A stretch of DNA of 33,014 nucleotides from a virus: positions 1 to 33,014 of IMG/VR virus record IMGVR_UViG_3300008267_011356, one strand, 5' to 3'. The notes below the pieces were generated by a model, which saw only the letters and a list, made by a program, of their open reading frames with translations, was not told the DNA's origin and searched no databases. The translations under genes and the position numbers were made by a program. Shown here in pieces: positions 1 through 10,200 of this stretch. Numbering within the stretch: the first letter of the stretch is position 1; every line of letters starts with the position of its first letter.

Positions 1-1
1 A

Positions 2-1396
2 ACCAATGGTTCTCAAATATTCAAAGTTGAAGGAGATACATATTTGACATTATTTATTAGAAACAAAAATTATTGTTCTACTTTAGAAAGAGGTCAAAAA
101 GACATGAATAACTCGGGTGGTTGTGGTAATAAAAATGAAGAAGAAGAATATACCAAAACTGGCGCTTGGAGTTACGCTGTTGTGTTAGAAACTATGGTTG
201 AACCTAAATTGACATATAAAGATGTTTTTTGGAGAAAACAAAACTCATGGGATTTTGATGGTGTTGGAGAACAAATCAATGAATGTTATTTACAAGAAAC
301 TTCTTTGAAATCTAGTATATCAAGACCATTTAGATTTAAAGATGATCCAAACCAAAACAATGTTATTGCAGCATCTAATCCTAAACTAAATGGAAATTAC
401 TATGATGATTGGTCCGTTTTTGAACCAAATAATTTTTATGAAATTGATAAGGATAAAGGAACTGTTTTTAATCTTGGTAAATTCTTAGATGAGGTTTACG
501 CTATTCAAGAACAACAAACATCAAAATTATTAATTGATGAAAGAACAATGATACCAAGTAATAATGGCGAGTTATCAATTAAAGAAGGTAGTGGAAATGT
601 TATTGCAAGCCATCAAGTAGTTTCTGATTTTGGAACCTCTATTAGACGCGCATTAGCAGAAATTATTAGTTCAGGTCAAATAAAAGGATTTTCATTTTTT
701 GATGAAAAAAGAAATGAATTCGTTAGAATAGATAAGCCATTATTAATAGACAATCAACTTCATTTATCAATTATAGAAAAGTTTATTGATAATCCGGTTA
801 TTGATACCGAAGGTTATTTTGATGATGAATTCAAAGAATCTAATATCAGATTAAGAACTAAAAATGGAACAAATATTATTCTTTCTTTTAATGAAGTTTT
901 CCAATGTTTTAACGGTTGGGTTGAATATGATAATGATTTATATATTATGTGGAATAGTGAAGTGTATGCACCAAAAACTACCGAAGTAGATTTTGAAGAT
1001 ACTACTAGACCAGATAGTTCTAAATTATTTCAATTAAATAAGGGAGATTATTTGAACTTCTTTGAAGAACAAAAAACAATAAAGCTTGGTGTTATAGTAA
1101 ACCAAGAAAGCGGTAAGATTAAGATATTCAAACATTGGGGAGGAAATATTAATATTCCTTACAATGTAAAAAGCATTACATCAAAAACCTCAACTAATCA
1201 AGTTAGAGTAGTTCAAGGAACGCACCATAGATATAAAATCAGAGAAGAATATCATTCTGTTCCTTTAAAAAATAGAACTGACTGGGAAGATTTGCGAGGA
1301 AAATGGATGTATTTAGAAGTTGAAATTGAAAGTATTAATAATCAAAAAATTGATATCTTTAGTTTTATTAACTTTGTAAGAGAAAGTTACATTTAA
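2..1396 (+). CDS. C-terminal part of a phage structural protein (tail-tip/muzzle-like, by position)
   Basis: The frame is open from the first bases of the window, so the gene begins upstream and only about 464 residues of its C-terminal part are seen. An internal TTG at 44 could be taken for a start, but in-frame codons continue before it (...VEGDTYL), so this is a truncated gene and not a new start. The protein is rich in Asn, Asp, aromatic residues and beta-strand-like stretches, with no signal peptide or membrane segment in the visible part. It lies 12 bases upstream of the glycine-zipper and transglycosylase genes in the same direction. In crAss-like phages the gene before the ejected cargo proteins usually encodes a tail-tip (muzzle) or other tail protein. 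The structural role is inferred from position; the family was not recognised from residues. Confidence 0.5.
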   Translation, partial: TNGSQIFKVEGDTYLTLFIRNKNYCSTLERGQKDMNNSGGCGNKNEEEEYTKTGAWSYAVVLETMVEPKLTYKDVFWRKQNSWDFDGVGEQINECYLQETSLKSSISRPFRFKDDPNQNNVIAASNPKLNGNYYDDWSVFEPNNFYEIDKDKGTVFNLGKFLDEVYAIQEQQTSKLLIDERTMIPSNNGELSIKEGSGNVIASHQVVSDFGTSIRRALAEIISSGQIKGFSFFDEKRNEFVRIDKPLLIDNQLHLSIIEKFIDNPVIDTEGYFDDEFKESNIRLRTKNGTNIILSFNEVFQCFNGWVEYDNDLYIMWNSEVYAPKTTEVDFEDTTRPDSSKLFQLNKGDYLNFFEEQKTIKLGVIVNQESGKIKIFKHWGGNINIPYNVKSITSKTSTNQVRVVQGTHHRYKIREEYHSVPLKNRTDWEDLRGKWMYLEVEIESINNQKIDIFSFINFVRESYI

Positions 1397-1408
1397 AATT
1401 AGACAGTT

Positions 1409-2200
1409 ATGTACGGATTTGGAGACGATGAATTTAAAAAAAGACAAGACGAACTTCAACAAATGAAGTTCGGATTAGATGATTTGCAAAAGTCATTTAG
1501 TGAAATGCCAGGAATGAAAATGGGTAACTATGATGTTACAGGTAGAGAGAATAAAAATCCTGATACTACATTGGGAAAATTTGATTTATCTAGTTTTGCA
1601 AATAAAGATAATGTAGGTTCTATATATGAATCATTTCAACCACAAAATACAGATTTTAAATCTGAATCAAAAGGTGTAGAATCTTTAGTTAGTGGATTTA
1701 AATCGGGTGGTTCTGAATCTATTAGTGGAGAAGCTGGAGCTGAATCTTTAGGTGGATTAGATTCTTTACTTGGTGGTTTAAAATCAGGAGGGGCAGAAGG
1801 AAGTACAGATGCATTAGCATCGGCATCAGGAGGAATGGATATTGCAAGTTCTTCTGTAGCTGCAGGAATGAAAGCTTTAACAATGGCTAAAACTACTTCA
1901 AATAATGATGGTGAATCAGTTATGAATGGTATAGATATGACCATGAAAGGAACTAAAGCAGGAATGGCTATTGGCGGTCCTTGGGGTGCAGCTATTGGTG
2001 GAGCTGTTGGTTTAGGATATGGAATTTATGATGGATTTGCTGATGCAAACCAAAGAGGTCGCAATGAAAGAAATGAAGCTAAAGAAAAATTTAAAGAAAA
2101 CAAACTTCGTAGAGAGCAAGAGTTTAGAATTTCGGAAGGAGAAGATGCTTTGAAAAATCTTTCTAAATTGCGTAAAGCACAAATGGATTATTTAATTTAA
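1409..2200 (+). CDS. Gly/Ser-rich virion protein with a glycine zipper (candidate ejected channel protein)
   Basis: This 263-residue protein has a low-complexity Gly/Ser/Ala middle (about residues 85-155) in which a short unit recurs (SLVSGFKSGG near 92 and SLLGGLKSGG near 118). A glycine-zipper hydrophobic stretch follows at about 181-209 (GxxAGMAIGG...GAAIGGAVGLGYG), then a highly charged Arg/Lys/Glu C-terminal helix (about 215-263). Glycine zippers of this kind pack transmembrane helices and occur in small proteins that phages eject with their DNA. There is no signal peptide. The gene lies 12 bases after the structural gene and 12 bases before the transglycosylase gene, with an A-rich leader and no Shine-Dalgarno sequence. 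The role as an ejected membrane or channel protein is inference from the motif and from its neighbours. Confidence 0.6.
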   Translation: MYGFGDDEFKKRQDELQQMKFGLDDLQKSFSEMPGMKMGNYDVTGRENKNPDTTLGKFDLSSFANKDNVGSIYESFQPQNTDFKSESKGVESLVSGFKSGGSESISGEAGAESLGGLDSLLGGLKSGGAEGSTDALASASGGMDIASSSVAAGMKALTMAKTTSNNDGESVMNGIDMTMKGTKAGMAIGGPWGAAIGGAVGLGYGIYDGFADANQRGRNERNEAKEKFKENKLRREQEFRISEGEDALKNLSKLRKAQMDYLI

Positions 2201-2212
2201 AAATATATAGTT

Positions 2213-5032
2213 ATGCCTAAGACAAAAGATCCAAGATATGAGCAATTTGTAAAAGAATTTAAAGCAGGATTAGTTGGAGCCGAATCAGGTGGAGATTATT
2301 CCGCTATTAATCAAGCTGCTGTAAAAAAATATGGAGCAAACAGTAATATGGTTGCTCGTGGTAAATATCAAATGGTTCCTAAATACCATTGGGAAGATAT
2401 TAAAAACATCGCAAGAAAAAATAAAAGACCTGTTCCAGCTAATTATGATGATTACCTAAAAGATACTGTTTTACAAGAATTACATTTTGATTGGTACACT
2501 GAAAATAAAGTTTGGCCGACTGTAAATAGAGATTCTACAAAAGCTGTAAATGCTGGTTTATCTTTAGGTGCTTATGGTTATTATAATCATTTTGATCCAT
2601 CAGCTGCTAAAAAATTCATAACTACTGGAGAACATAGAAAAGCTACTGATTTAAATCCAAGTGGTAAAAAAGTTATTTCAAATTTTGAAAACTCTAGAAA
2701 TAAATCTGGAGTACAACCTTATTACGGATATAGTGAAGCTGATTACGAAAGAGAGTATAATAATTACACTTCTCAAATAAAAAATATCGATTCTAATGAA
2801 AATTATTCAGAAGAAATAAAAGGGCAGTTAAAAGGAGAGCTTTATAATAAATATCGTAATCAAGGATATATTCAGCCAAATGGTCCAAATGGAACTCCGA
2901 ATGGATTCAATATGATTATTGATAAAAGAAATAAAGCAAAACAAAAAGAATTTGAGGAAGCAAAAAAAAGTTTATCTGATGATTTAGATATTTTAAATAA
3001 ATCAGAAGTTCTTTATGTTACAAAAAACGGTAAAGTAAAAATTCAAAGTTTAAATAATTCTCCAATGACTGTTGATGATAAAAAACAGTTAGAAAAAATA
3101 ATTGAAAAAAATCCTGGATTATTTAAAAGAGGAATGAATGCTCGTAATGACATTGATTTAAAGTATGTAAAAAATGTTGAAAAAAAATACGAAACTTTAA
3201 CTGGAAAAAAATTAAATCTTTTAAATCCTGATAATACAAAAGGTAAAGATTTGGATTTAGATGTAAGTAAGTTTTCTGTTTTGGGTAAAAAATTTGGAGA
3301 TATGCTTGGGGAATCATCTTCATATTCTGGAACTCCAATGTTATCTAAAGATTTTGAAGTTGGTGAAGTAAAAAAACAAAGCTTTATAGATTATATTCCT
3401 TCAACAGAAGAAGAAGAAACTCCTGCAGAAGTTACTCCAGAAGAAAAAGCGCCAGTAGTTGATGCTACTAATGCTACTGCTAAAGAAATTGAAAAAGCTA
3501 AACGTATGAGTATGGAAAAGAAAGAAGTTCCTACTACGTTAGCAAGCGATGATTTTTTTAGAAATAAAGAAGAAGTTCCTCAAGGTGTAGATAGTCAAGA
3601 TTTTAAAGATAACTTTCCTTGGGCTGAGGTGTTGGGAAATGCGGCTGGAGCTTTTGCAGGACTATCAATGGCCGATAAAAGAATTCCAATGCGTGATGAA
3701 CAAGTTTCTGATGCGTTTAGAAATTATGCTGCTGAAATTAAAAAGTTATCTGAAATAGGTTTACGACCTGAAGAAGAAGCTTATGCAAAAAGAATGATTA
3801 CTGAAAGTTATAGTGGTTCTATCGATCAACTTGTAAAAGCTTCGGGTGGTGCTCGTAATTTAGTTTTAGGAAATCTTGGTCGTATTGATGCTCAAAAAGG
3901 AAAATCATTAATGGAATTGGCCGTTGCTGATGCTTCTGCTAAAACAGATGCTTTACATAAGTATGGTGAAGCAATGCAATACATTAATGAATTTGATGCT
4001 CGTAGGGATATTGCTAATAACGAAAGAAAGTACAAAGAAGTATTAATGACTAAAGAAGCGGGTGCTCAATTAGCTCAAGTAGGTTTTTCAGGAATGATGG
4101 ATTCATTAAATGAATATCGAGATAACAAACCGGGTTCTGTAAACCATGCTTATAAGTCTATGATGTACAGAAAAATTCATGGTTATGATCCTCAATTAAA
4201 AGATGATGGAACTGGTAATACTAAGTATACTTTTTCTTGGATGAAAAAGCAAAACGAAAATATTTCCAAAGCAGCATTAGAGCATAATGAAATTGCAGAT
4301 ATGTATTGGAAAATGGATGATAATGAAAGAAAGCAAATGAATGATTTCATGATTAAGAACAATTTTCAAGGATATAAAGAATTTGCAAAAAAAATATATA
4401 ATAATAGAGTTTCAAGTGAAAATGGAGATGGCATTGTTTTAACACCTGAACAATTAGCAGATGATAGTAGTGGATATGACAATCCAAATTATATTGGTCC
4501 TGATGGTAACAAGGCTAAAAAAAGTGTTTATAATTCGGTTTTAAATGGTGTTGAAAATGGTGTTTCTGCTAAAGAAAATGGAATTATAACATCTGACAAA
4601 GGTTATTTAAACAACACTAATTTGGACCAAGATATGCTTGCTAAATATCCACCTGAGAAAGCTTATCAAAATGTTTTAGAACAACATAAAAAAGGTGCAT
4701 TAAATGGAGAATTACCAACACAAGAAGAATTTACTAAAGACTATATTAAGCAATTTGAATTTGCTGTTGATGGAAAACAGAATCCTAATATTGTAATAGG
4801 TAAAGGTATTCCTGGAACAACCATAACCGAACAGGATATTAAAAATGAACAAAATAAATATCCTACTATTTTATTTTCAAATGAAAATGAAACTCCAGAA
4901 CAAAAAATGCAAAGGTTAAATCAAGAAGCAGAACAGTATCTAAAAAAAGATAAATCTTCAAATACTTTAGATTTATTGATTAATGATACATTAAAACAAA
5001 CAGAAGAATTAATTAAAACAACTCAAAAATAA
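2213..5032 (+). CDS. Virion-associated lytic transglycosylase/lysozyme-like protein
   Basis: The protein has 939 residues. The N-terminal ~150 residues look like a lysozyme-fold transglycosylase: ESGGDYSAIN at 24-33 gives the likely catalytic Glu24, GKYQM at 50-54 matches the conserved G-x-Y/M-Q strand, and an AYGYYNHF helix lies near 125. This domain cuts the glycan strands of peptidoglycan. The rest shows no recognised domain: a Lys/Asn-rich section, an acidic Glu/Pro/Thr-rich linker at about 400-440, and a long helical, charged region. Position between the glycine-zipper protein and two other large proteins suggests an internal virion protein that opens the wall during DNA entry, not the late lysis endolysin. 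The domain call is good; the packaging inference rests on synteny with crAss-like phages. Confidence 0.75.
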   Translation: MPKTKDPRYEQFVKEFKAGLVGAESGGDYSAINQAAVKKYGANSNMVARGKYQMVPKYHWEDIKNIARKNKRPVPANYDDYLKDTVLQELHFDWYTENKVWPTVNRDSTKAVNAGLSLGAYGYYNHFDPSAAKKFITTGEHRKATDLNPSGKKVISNFENSRNKSGVQPYYGYSEADYEREYNNYTSQIKNIDSNENYSEEIKGQLKGELYNKYRNQGYIQPNGPNGTPNGFNMIIDKRNKAKQKEFEEAKKSLSDDLDILNKSEVLYVTKNGKVKIQSLNNSPMTVDDKKQLEKIIEKNPGLFKRGMNARNDIDLKYVKNVEKKYETLTGKKLNLLNPDNTKGKDLDLDVSKFSVLGKKFGDMLGESSSYSGTPMLSKDFEVGEVKKQSFIDYIPSTEEEETPAEVTPEEKAPVVDATNATAKEIEKAKRMSMEKKEVPTTLASDDFFRNKEEVPQGVDSQDFKDNFPWAEVLGNAAGAFAGLSMADKRIPMRDEQVSDAFRNYAAEIKKLSEIGLRPEEEAYAKRMITESYSGSIDQLVKASGGARNLVLGNLGRIDAQKGKSLMELAVADASAKTDALHKYGEAMQYINEFDARRDIANNERKYKEVLMTKEAGAQLAQVGFSGMMDSLNEYRDNKPGSVNHAYKSMMYRKIHGYDPQLKDDGTGNTKYTFSWMKKQNENISKAALEHNEIADMYWKMDDNERKQMNDFMIKNNFQGYKEFAKKIYNNRVSSENGDGIVLTPEQLADDSSGYDNPNYIGPDGNKAKKSVYNSVLNGVENGVSAKENGIITSDKGYLNNTNLDQDMLAKYPPEKAYQNVLEQHKKGALNGELPTQEEFTKDYIKQFEFAVDGKQNPNIVIGKGIPGTTITEQDIKNEQNKYPTILFSNENETPEQKMQRLNQEAEQYLKKDKSSNTLDLLINDTLKQTEELIKTTQK

Positions 5033-5037
5033 TAATT

Positions 5038-7134
5038 ATGGATTATGGTGTAGCAGTTGGTTTGCAAGGACTATATGGTAAGAGTAACTATATAGAAAGA
5101 AATAGAACGGAAATGGCAACATTATCCGCTATGGGTGCTGAAAAAGAAAAAAGTGATGCCATGAAAGAGCAAGCTCAATTAAAAGAGCAAGCTTACATGG
5201 AAGAAATCAGTAAATTTTCAGATACGCTTCTTGGTCCTGATAGAGATAAAATCAACGAAAAAGCTAAATTTCTTCAAGCTAGAATGAAAGAAAAAATATC
5301 TTACTATGGTGGAGATATGCAAAAGTTTTTTTCAGAGGGTGGTCATAAGTTTTTAGGAGATTACAAACGTTCTTTAATGACTTCTCCAGAAACTACTCAG
5401 TATATGGAAAACAAGAAAAACATGACAATGCTTTTAGAAATGATGGGTAAAAAGCAAGGTCATTTAATTAATGCTCGCGATTATCAATCATTAGTTGATT
5501 ATCAAAATAATGGCGGTGGAGCAATTAGTTTTACTGGTATGTATAATGAAATTGAACTTCCTGATTTAGATGCTTACGATTATGGTTCTGAAATTCCAGC
5601 TCAAGATATTTTAGATAAAAACTTCATGGCTATTTATGGAAATTACATTATTGATAATCCTGACAAAGCTGATTTAGATCCTCAAGATTTAAAACATGAT
5701 TTAGTAGCTTACACGCAATTAAATTATGGTGGAAAAGGTAAGAACTGGCAAAGACAACAACAAGCTATTGAAGAGAAGAATCGTCATGAAGAATCAATGG
5801 CTAAGTTGATGAATGAAAAAATGAAAATTTCAATGGGTGCCAAAACTAAAAAAATGATTGATGTCAACGGAAACGAAGTTGAAGTTTACGATGATACTCA
5901 ACCAGAAGATAAAGGTTATAGCAACTTACTTTCTAATGAAGTATTAAGAGGTATTCATAGTATTTCTCCAGCTGAAAAAAGATTCACAATAGATGAATTT
6001 ATGGATGGTTATAATGTAAAAGATAACGCTACTTTTAACGAAATGTTTGAACCTATTAATGCTGGTTCTTTAGTTGCGGAACATGTTGATATGGCAGAAG
6101 AAGGAATAGATTGGTTTGGTAGAGAAGATGCTTCTAAAGTTGGTATATTACCAAATTTTGCAAATGATTATTTTGTTCCTGCAAATGCTTATAATGTAAA
6201 AGGTTTTCAACCGCATAAAGATAAAATTGCAGAAATGTTTTTTAGTGGACTAAAAGTTGTAAATGGTAAAGTTATTGGCTTAACTCCAACTAATGATATG
6301 TATTTACCTGATGGCGCTTCATTAGATGCTCACGCTAAACAAGAAACTCCTTTAGATATTAATGCTTATACTGGAGATTATACAATTAAAAATATTTTTG
6401 TTGGAGGTGTTACCGAAACTAAAGATGGTAAAGAAATTGTAATGAATAGAACTAATTCTAAAGGTGAATTAGATGAAGATTGGAAAAAAGAAGCTAGTGC
6501 AAAATATACTGGTGACATCAAAGGAAACCAATTGATTGTTCAAGTTGAAGATGATAAAGGTCAAGTATTCTACAAAGCAATGGAATATACATCTGTTCTT
6601 TCTCAAGAAATTAATAAAAAACTTGGAGCAAGTAATCAGTTAGCGCCTGTTGATAAAGATTATTCTCAAAAATCAAACACTCAACAAGCTCAAGTTAAAT
6701 TAGCTAAAGAAGAGAAAGAACAATATGCACAATCTTGGAATATTGTAAATGAACAAGCGGGTAATGTGTTTAAGCAAAAAACATCAGAAGCTATCATGTT
6801 GTCACCGCAAGGAACTTACGACCAACAATCAGCTAATTTTGTTAAATCATATTATGTTGCTTTAGCAGGTATGGTTGATGGACAAATCAAAAACGCTAAT
6901 ACATTAAAGCAAATGGTTGAAACGCCAGGTGCAAGTGTAATGAATGTTGTTAAAGAAGCTAAAGATGAAGGATATGATGTTAAAGGTAGAATTGCTCAAG
7001 GTGCAAGTGCTTTAGAAGTGATTGATGATTTAATTAAATTAGAAGTCAATAAAACAGATTCTAATCCGGGCAATGTACAAGTTCTTGAACTTTGGAGAAA
7101 AAACATGATGTTCCTCAATGACTTAGGAAAATAG
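5038..7134 (+). CDS. Large helical virion protein of unknown function (candidate ejected cargo)
   Basis: This 698-residue protein was not recognised. The first ~90 residues are strongly helical and charged (many Glu, Lys, Met, Gln). The middle is Asp/Tyr-rich and more mixed, with a possible strand-rich section at about 440-520. The C-terminal part is helical again (about 545-698). No membrane segment, signal peptide or catalytic motif is visible. It starts 5 bases after the transglycosylase stop, so the two are probably co-transcribed. It ends with TAG and is followed at once by an intrinsic terminator, which shows TAG is read as a stop here. Its place between the transglycosylase and the giant polymerase protein suggests a virion cargo protein; that is inference only. 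Confidence 0.6.
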   Translation: MDYGVAVGLQGLYGKSNYIERNRTEMATLSAMGAEKEKSDAMKEQAQLKEQAYMEEISKFSDTLLGPDRDKINEKAKFLQARMKEKISYYGGDMQKFFSEGGHKFLGDYKRSLMTSPETTQYMENKKNMTMLLEMMGKKQGHLINARDYQSLVDYQNNGGGAISFTGMYNEIELPDLDAYDYGSEIPAQDILDKNFMAIYGNYIIDNPDKADLDPQDLKHDLVAYTQLNYGGKGKNWQRQQQAIEEKNRHEESMAKLMNEKMKISMGAKTKKMIDVNGNEVEVYDDTQPEDKGYSNLLSNEVLRGIHSISPAEKRFTIDEFMDGYNVKDNATFNEMFEPINAGSLVAEHVDMAEEGIDWFGREDASKVGILPNFANDYFVPANAYNVKGFQPHKDKIAEMFFSGLKVVNGKVIGLTPTNDMYLPDGASLDAHAKQETPLDINAYTGDYTIKNIFVGGVTETKDGKEIVMNRTNSKGELDEDWKKEASAKYTGDIKGNQLIVQVEDDKGQVFYKAMEYTSVLSQEINKKLGASNQLAPVDKDYSQKSNTQQAQVKLAKEEKEQYAQSWNIVNEQAGNVFKQKTSEAIMLSPQGTYDQQSANFVKSYYVALAGMVDGQIKNANTLKQMVETPGASVMNVVKEAKDEGYDVKGRIAQGASALEVIDDLIKLEVNKTDSNPGNVQVLELWRKNMMFLNDLGK

Positions 7135-7145
7135 ATTGAAAAATG

Positions 7146-7172
7146 GCTACTCAAAAGAGTAGCTTTTTTTTT
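7146..7172 (+). terminator. Intrinsic terminator after the 698-residue virion gene
   Basis: A perfect 7-base-pair stem, GCTACTC / GAGTAGC, with an AAAA loop is followed directly by nine T residues. It starts 12 bases after the TAG stop of the gene before it. It would end the transcript of the structural/cargo genes and so separate it from the giant polymerase gene. Confidence 0.9.
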
Positions 7173-7173
7173 G

Positions 7174-7181
7174 TAGTTTTG
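7174..7181 (+). promoter_or_regulatory. Candidate Bacteroidota-type -7 element before the giant polymerase gene
   Basis: TAGTTTTG fits the Bacteroidota -7 consensus TAnnTTTG. It sits just after the terminator and 23 bases before the ATG, which suits a short leader. No TTTG is seen at the expected -33 distance, so only half of the promoter pattern is present, and a single TAnnTTTG is expected by chance about once per kilobase or so in DNA this AT-rich. The position between a terminator and a start codon is the main support. Confidence 0.45.
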
Positions 7182-7204
7182 TTTGTCACTTAAAATTAAA
7201 AATT

Positions 7205-10200
7205 ATGCCTGATTTTATGAGTAAAATAGCTGCTATGCAAGAGCGTACAGCTGAAATTAAAAAACAAGAAGAAACCACTAAAGTTAAAAGTGGAAATGAA
7301 CAGACAATTCAAAGTCAGTTTGATTCTATGTTTAGTGGTGGTGGAAATGGCGCTAAGCCAAAACAAGAAGAAGAACCAACATTAAATTTTAATCCTGATT
7401 CATTAGGAGATATTGTAGGTGGTGTTTCTGTTGAAAATACTGCTAGACGCAGACAAGTAGCAAATCAATCTTATGGTGGAGATGAAAGTTTAGTTCAAAC
7501 AGATCCTAACAAAGTTGGTGGTTGGGGAGCTACTGCTTACTATCAAGATTTCTTATCTAAATCTGCAGATAATATTATGGTTGGTATTGGGAATTCTATT
7601 TTCAAATCAACTGGAGATATGATTGATGCAATTGGAGCAATGGCTTCTGATGAATATTCGGGAAATCCATTTTCAGAAGCAATGCGTGAAATTGGTACTG
7701 ATATGGCAGAAAAATATAAAACGTATGTTTCTCCAGAAATTTTAGATCCTGAATTTAAAATATCAACATTTATGAATCCCGAATTTTGGTCGGTTCATGG
7801 TGCTCAATTTATTCCACAATTATTAGAAATTCTTTTAACTAAGAATATTGCTAAAGCTGGTGCCAAAAAAGTATCTCGTATGGGAGCTAAATCTGCATTA
7901 GAAATTGGAGAAGAAGGAATGGAAAAACTTGCTAAATCAGGAGCAAGAACTACTACTACAAAATCTATTGGTGGAGCTGTAAGTGAAGTTGAAAGCAATT
8001 CTTTAAAATGGTCAGGTAAATTATTTAGAGATACTGGGGAACTTACAACATTTGGTAAAGGAGTTGTTGAAACAGGTATTGGAGGTTTAACTACCAACTT
8101 ATCTGTTGGTTTAAAAAATGCTGGGGAACTTTGGAATACTGTTAATGAAATGACAAATGAAGATGGTTCTCCAATGTTTACTAAAGAAGAAATGGGCCAA
8201 ATGACAGCTGGTGCGTTCACTAATAATTTAAAGTATTTAGGTATAGATACTTTGTCTTGGGGAATGACTTTTGGAGGTGGTTGGAATAAACTTTCTAAAG
8301 CAGCTAAAACTTTATCTCCAGCGAGTCAATTAAAAATGACTTCGGGAATGTTTACTCATTCTGTTTCTCCAATTTTTTCTAAGTTAGGTAAGTTAGCTGG
8401 AAAAGCAATTCCTGAAGGTATGGAAGAAACTGTTCAAGAAACTTGGGAAGAATGGTCAAAAATGAAAGCATACAAAGATGTTACAGGAACATTAAAAGGT
8501 TATCCTGGTATATCTAAAGATTATGATACGGAAGGTTTTCTTGGAAACTTTTGGGATTATTATAGTTCAAAAGATTCAGAAGCTATTCGTGCAATTTCAT
8601 TTGGTTTAGGTGCAGCTGCAGGTGGAGGATTTAATTTTAAATCAATCATCAATGAATCGGCTGAACAAAATTATGCTTACTATTCAAAAGCAGAAAACTT
8701 AAAACAACGTTTTGAGAAAGGAACAACTGGTAAAGCATATCAAGATACTCACATTAGAAATCAAATGGCAGAAATTGTTTTTGAAGATAAAGATTATGCT
8801 TTTGGAAGTTTTATGGGAGAACTTGAAAATAGAGGTGTTATTTCCAAAGATGAAATTGTTCACTACAATAATTTGTATTCTGAAATGAAAGCTCAAAAAG
8901 ATAATATTGAGTTTTTGAATATTTCGGGTAAAAGAGCTTTTATGAATAATATCACTAAAGAAATGGATATTGTAAATAAAATTAATATTGCTCAACAAAA
9001 ACACGAAAAAAATACTTCTGTATTAAAAGAAACTTTCAAAGGTGATGAAGATGGCTTCAATAAAGCCATGAAGAAAGAACTTAAATCTTACAATGAAGAA
9101 GTTTCCATCTTTGGTAATATCTTATCACAAATCCAACAAAACAAGCGTAATATTTTAAAAGGTGAACCCGCTGTTCAAGTTGAATATGAAACTAAATTTG
9201 ATGAAAACGGAAATGAAATTGTTAGTCAAGTTGAATCAACTAAATCTGAAAAGGTTCAAGAGGAACAAAACGCTGATGTTCCGGTTGAAGTAATGAAAGA
9301 ATCGATGTTTAATAGATTGAGTAAGCTTGGAAAAGAAGCTCTTAAATCTGTTGGTATTGATTTAGATGTATTGAATGGAAATGAATCAGAAAATCAAAAT
9401 GATGCAAGTTCTGATGCTACCTCTGATGTAAATGATGATACCTCTACTGATTTTACACAAGATCCAGAATACATGGATTTGGAACAAGAGCGTATTATGT
9501 ATGAATCGCAAAATGATGAAAGTTATTTAGAAAATGAAAATAAAGCATTAGAAAAAGAATTGGCTACAATAAAAGATGATAACGATCCTCGTATTGCAGA
9601 AATTGATGCTTTAATGTCGTCTAATGAAGAACAAATTCAATTAAGAAAAGAAGCTGAAAATTTAGATAAAGAAATAGCTTCATATAAATCTCCTGAAACT
9701 ATTGTTGCGAGAAGTGCGGCTCAAGACAAACTTCAATCTGTTAAAAATAAAATCAAACCTGTAAATAAAAAATCTTGGTCAGAAACTGAATCAGGAAAAC
9801 GCCAGGAAGAAATAAAAAATAAATCTCAAGCTGATGTAAAAAATGATAAAATCATTGAAGATGAAAAAACCACATTATTAGATGATGAGGTTTATAAATC
9901 ATTTGTTGATAATGGTACCATTCCATCAGGTGTAATTAATTCTTTAGTAGATAAAATTTCAAGCGGACAACAACTTACTGCAGAAGAAGAATCTGTTAGA
10001 CAAGCTTTTTCAAAAGAGATTGAAAATTTATTAAAACAAAAAGCCGAAGTTACCGAAGATTATGATAAAGAAATTGAAGATGATTACGACATGTCTGACG
10101 ACGAACAAGCGGCTATTGCCGATTACGAGAAAAAAGCAGTTCGTAGAAAAAAAACCAAAAAATCAATATCTGAAGATGCTGAACAAAAAAGCAAAGAAGT

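Noticed and set aside
5038-7134. Possible stop-codon reassignment, known in some crAss-like phages
   Set aside because: The TAG ending this gene is followed by a terminator, TGA ends the HNH gene in an ATGA overlap, and TAA ends most others, so the usual code fits.
7804-8220. A 138-codon minus-strand frame within the giant polymerase gene
   Set aside because: It is antisense to a well-supported gene, has a Pro/Ser/Leu shadow composition and no neighbouring partner genes.
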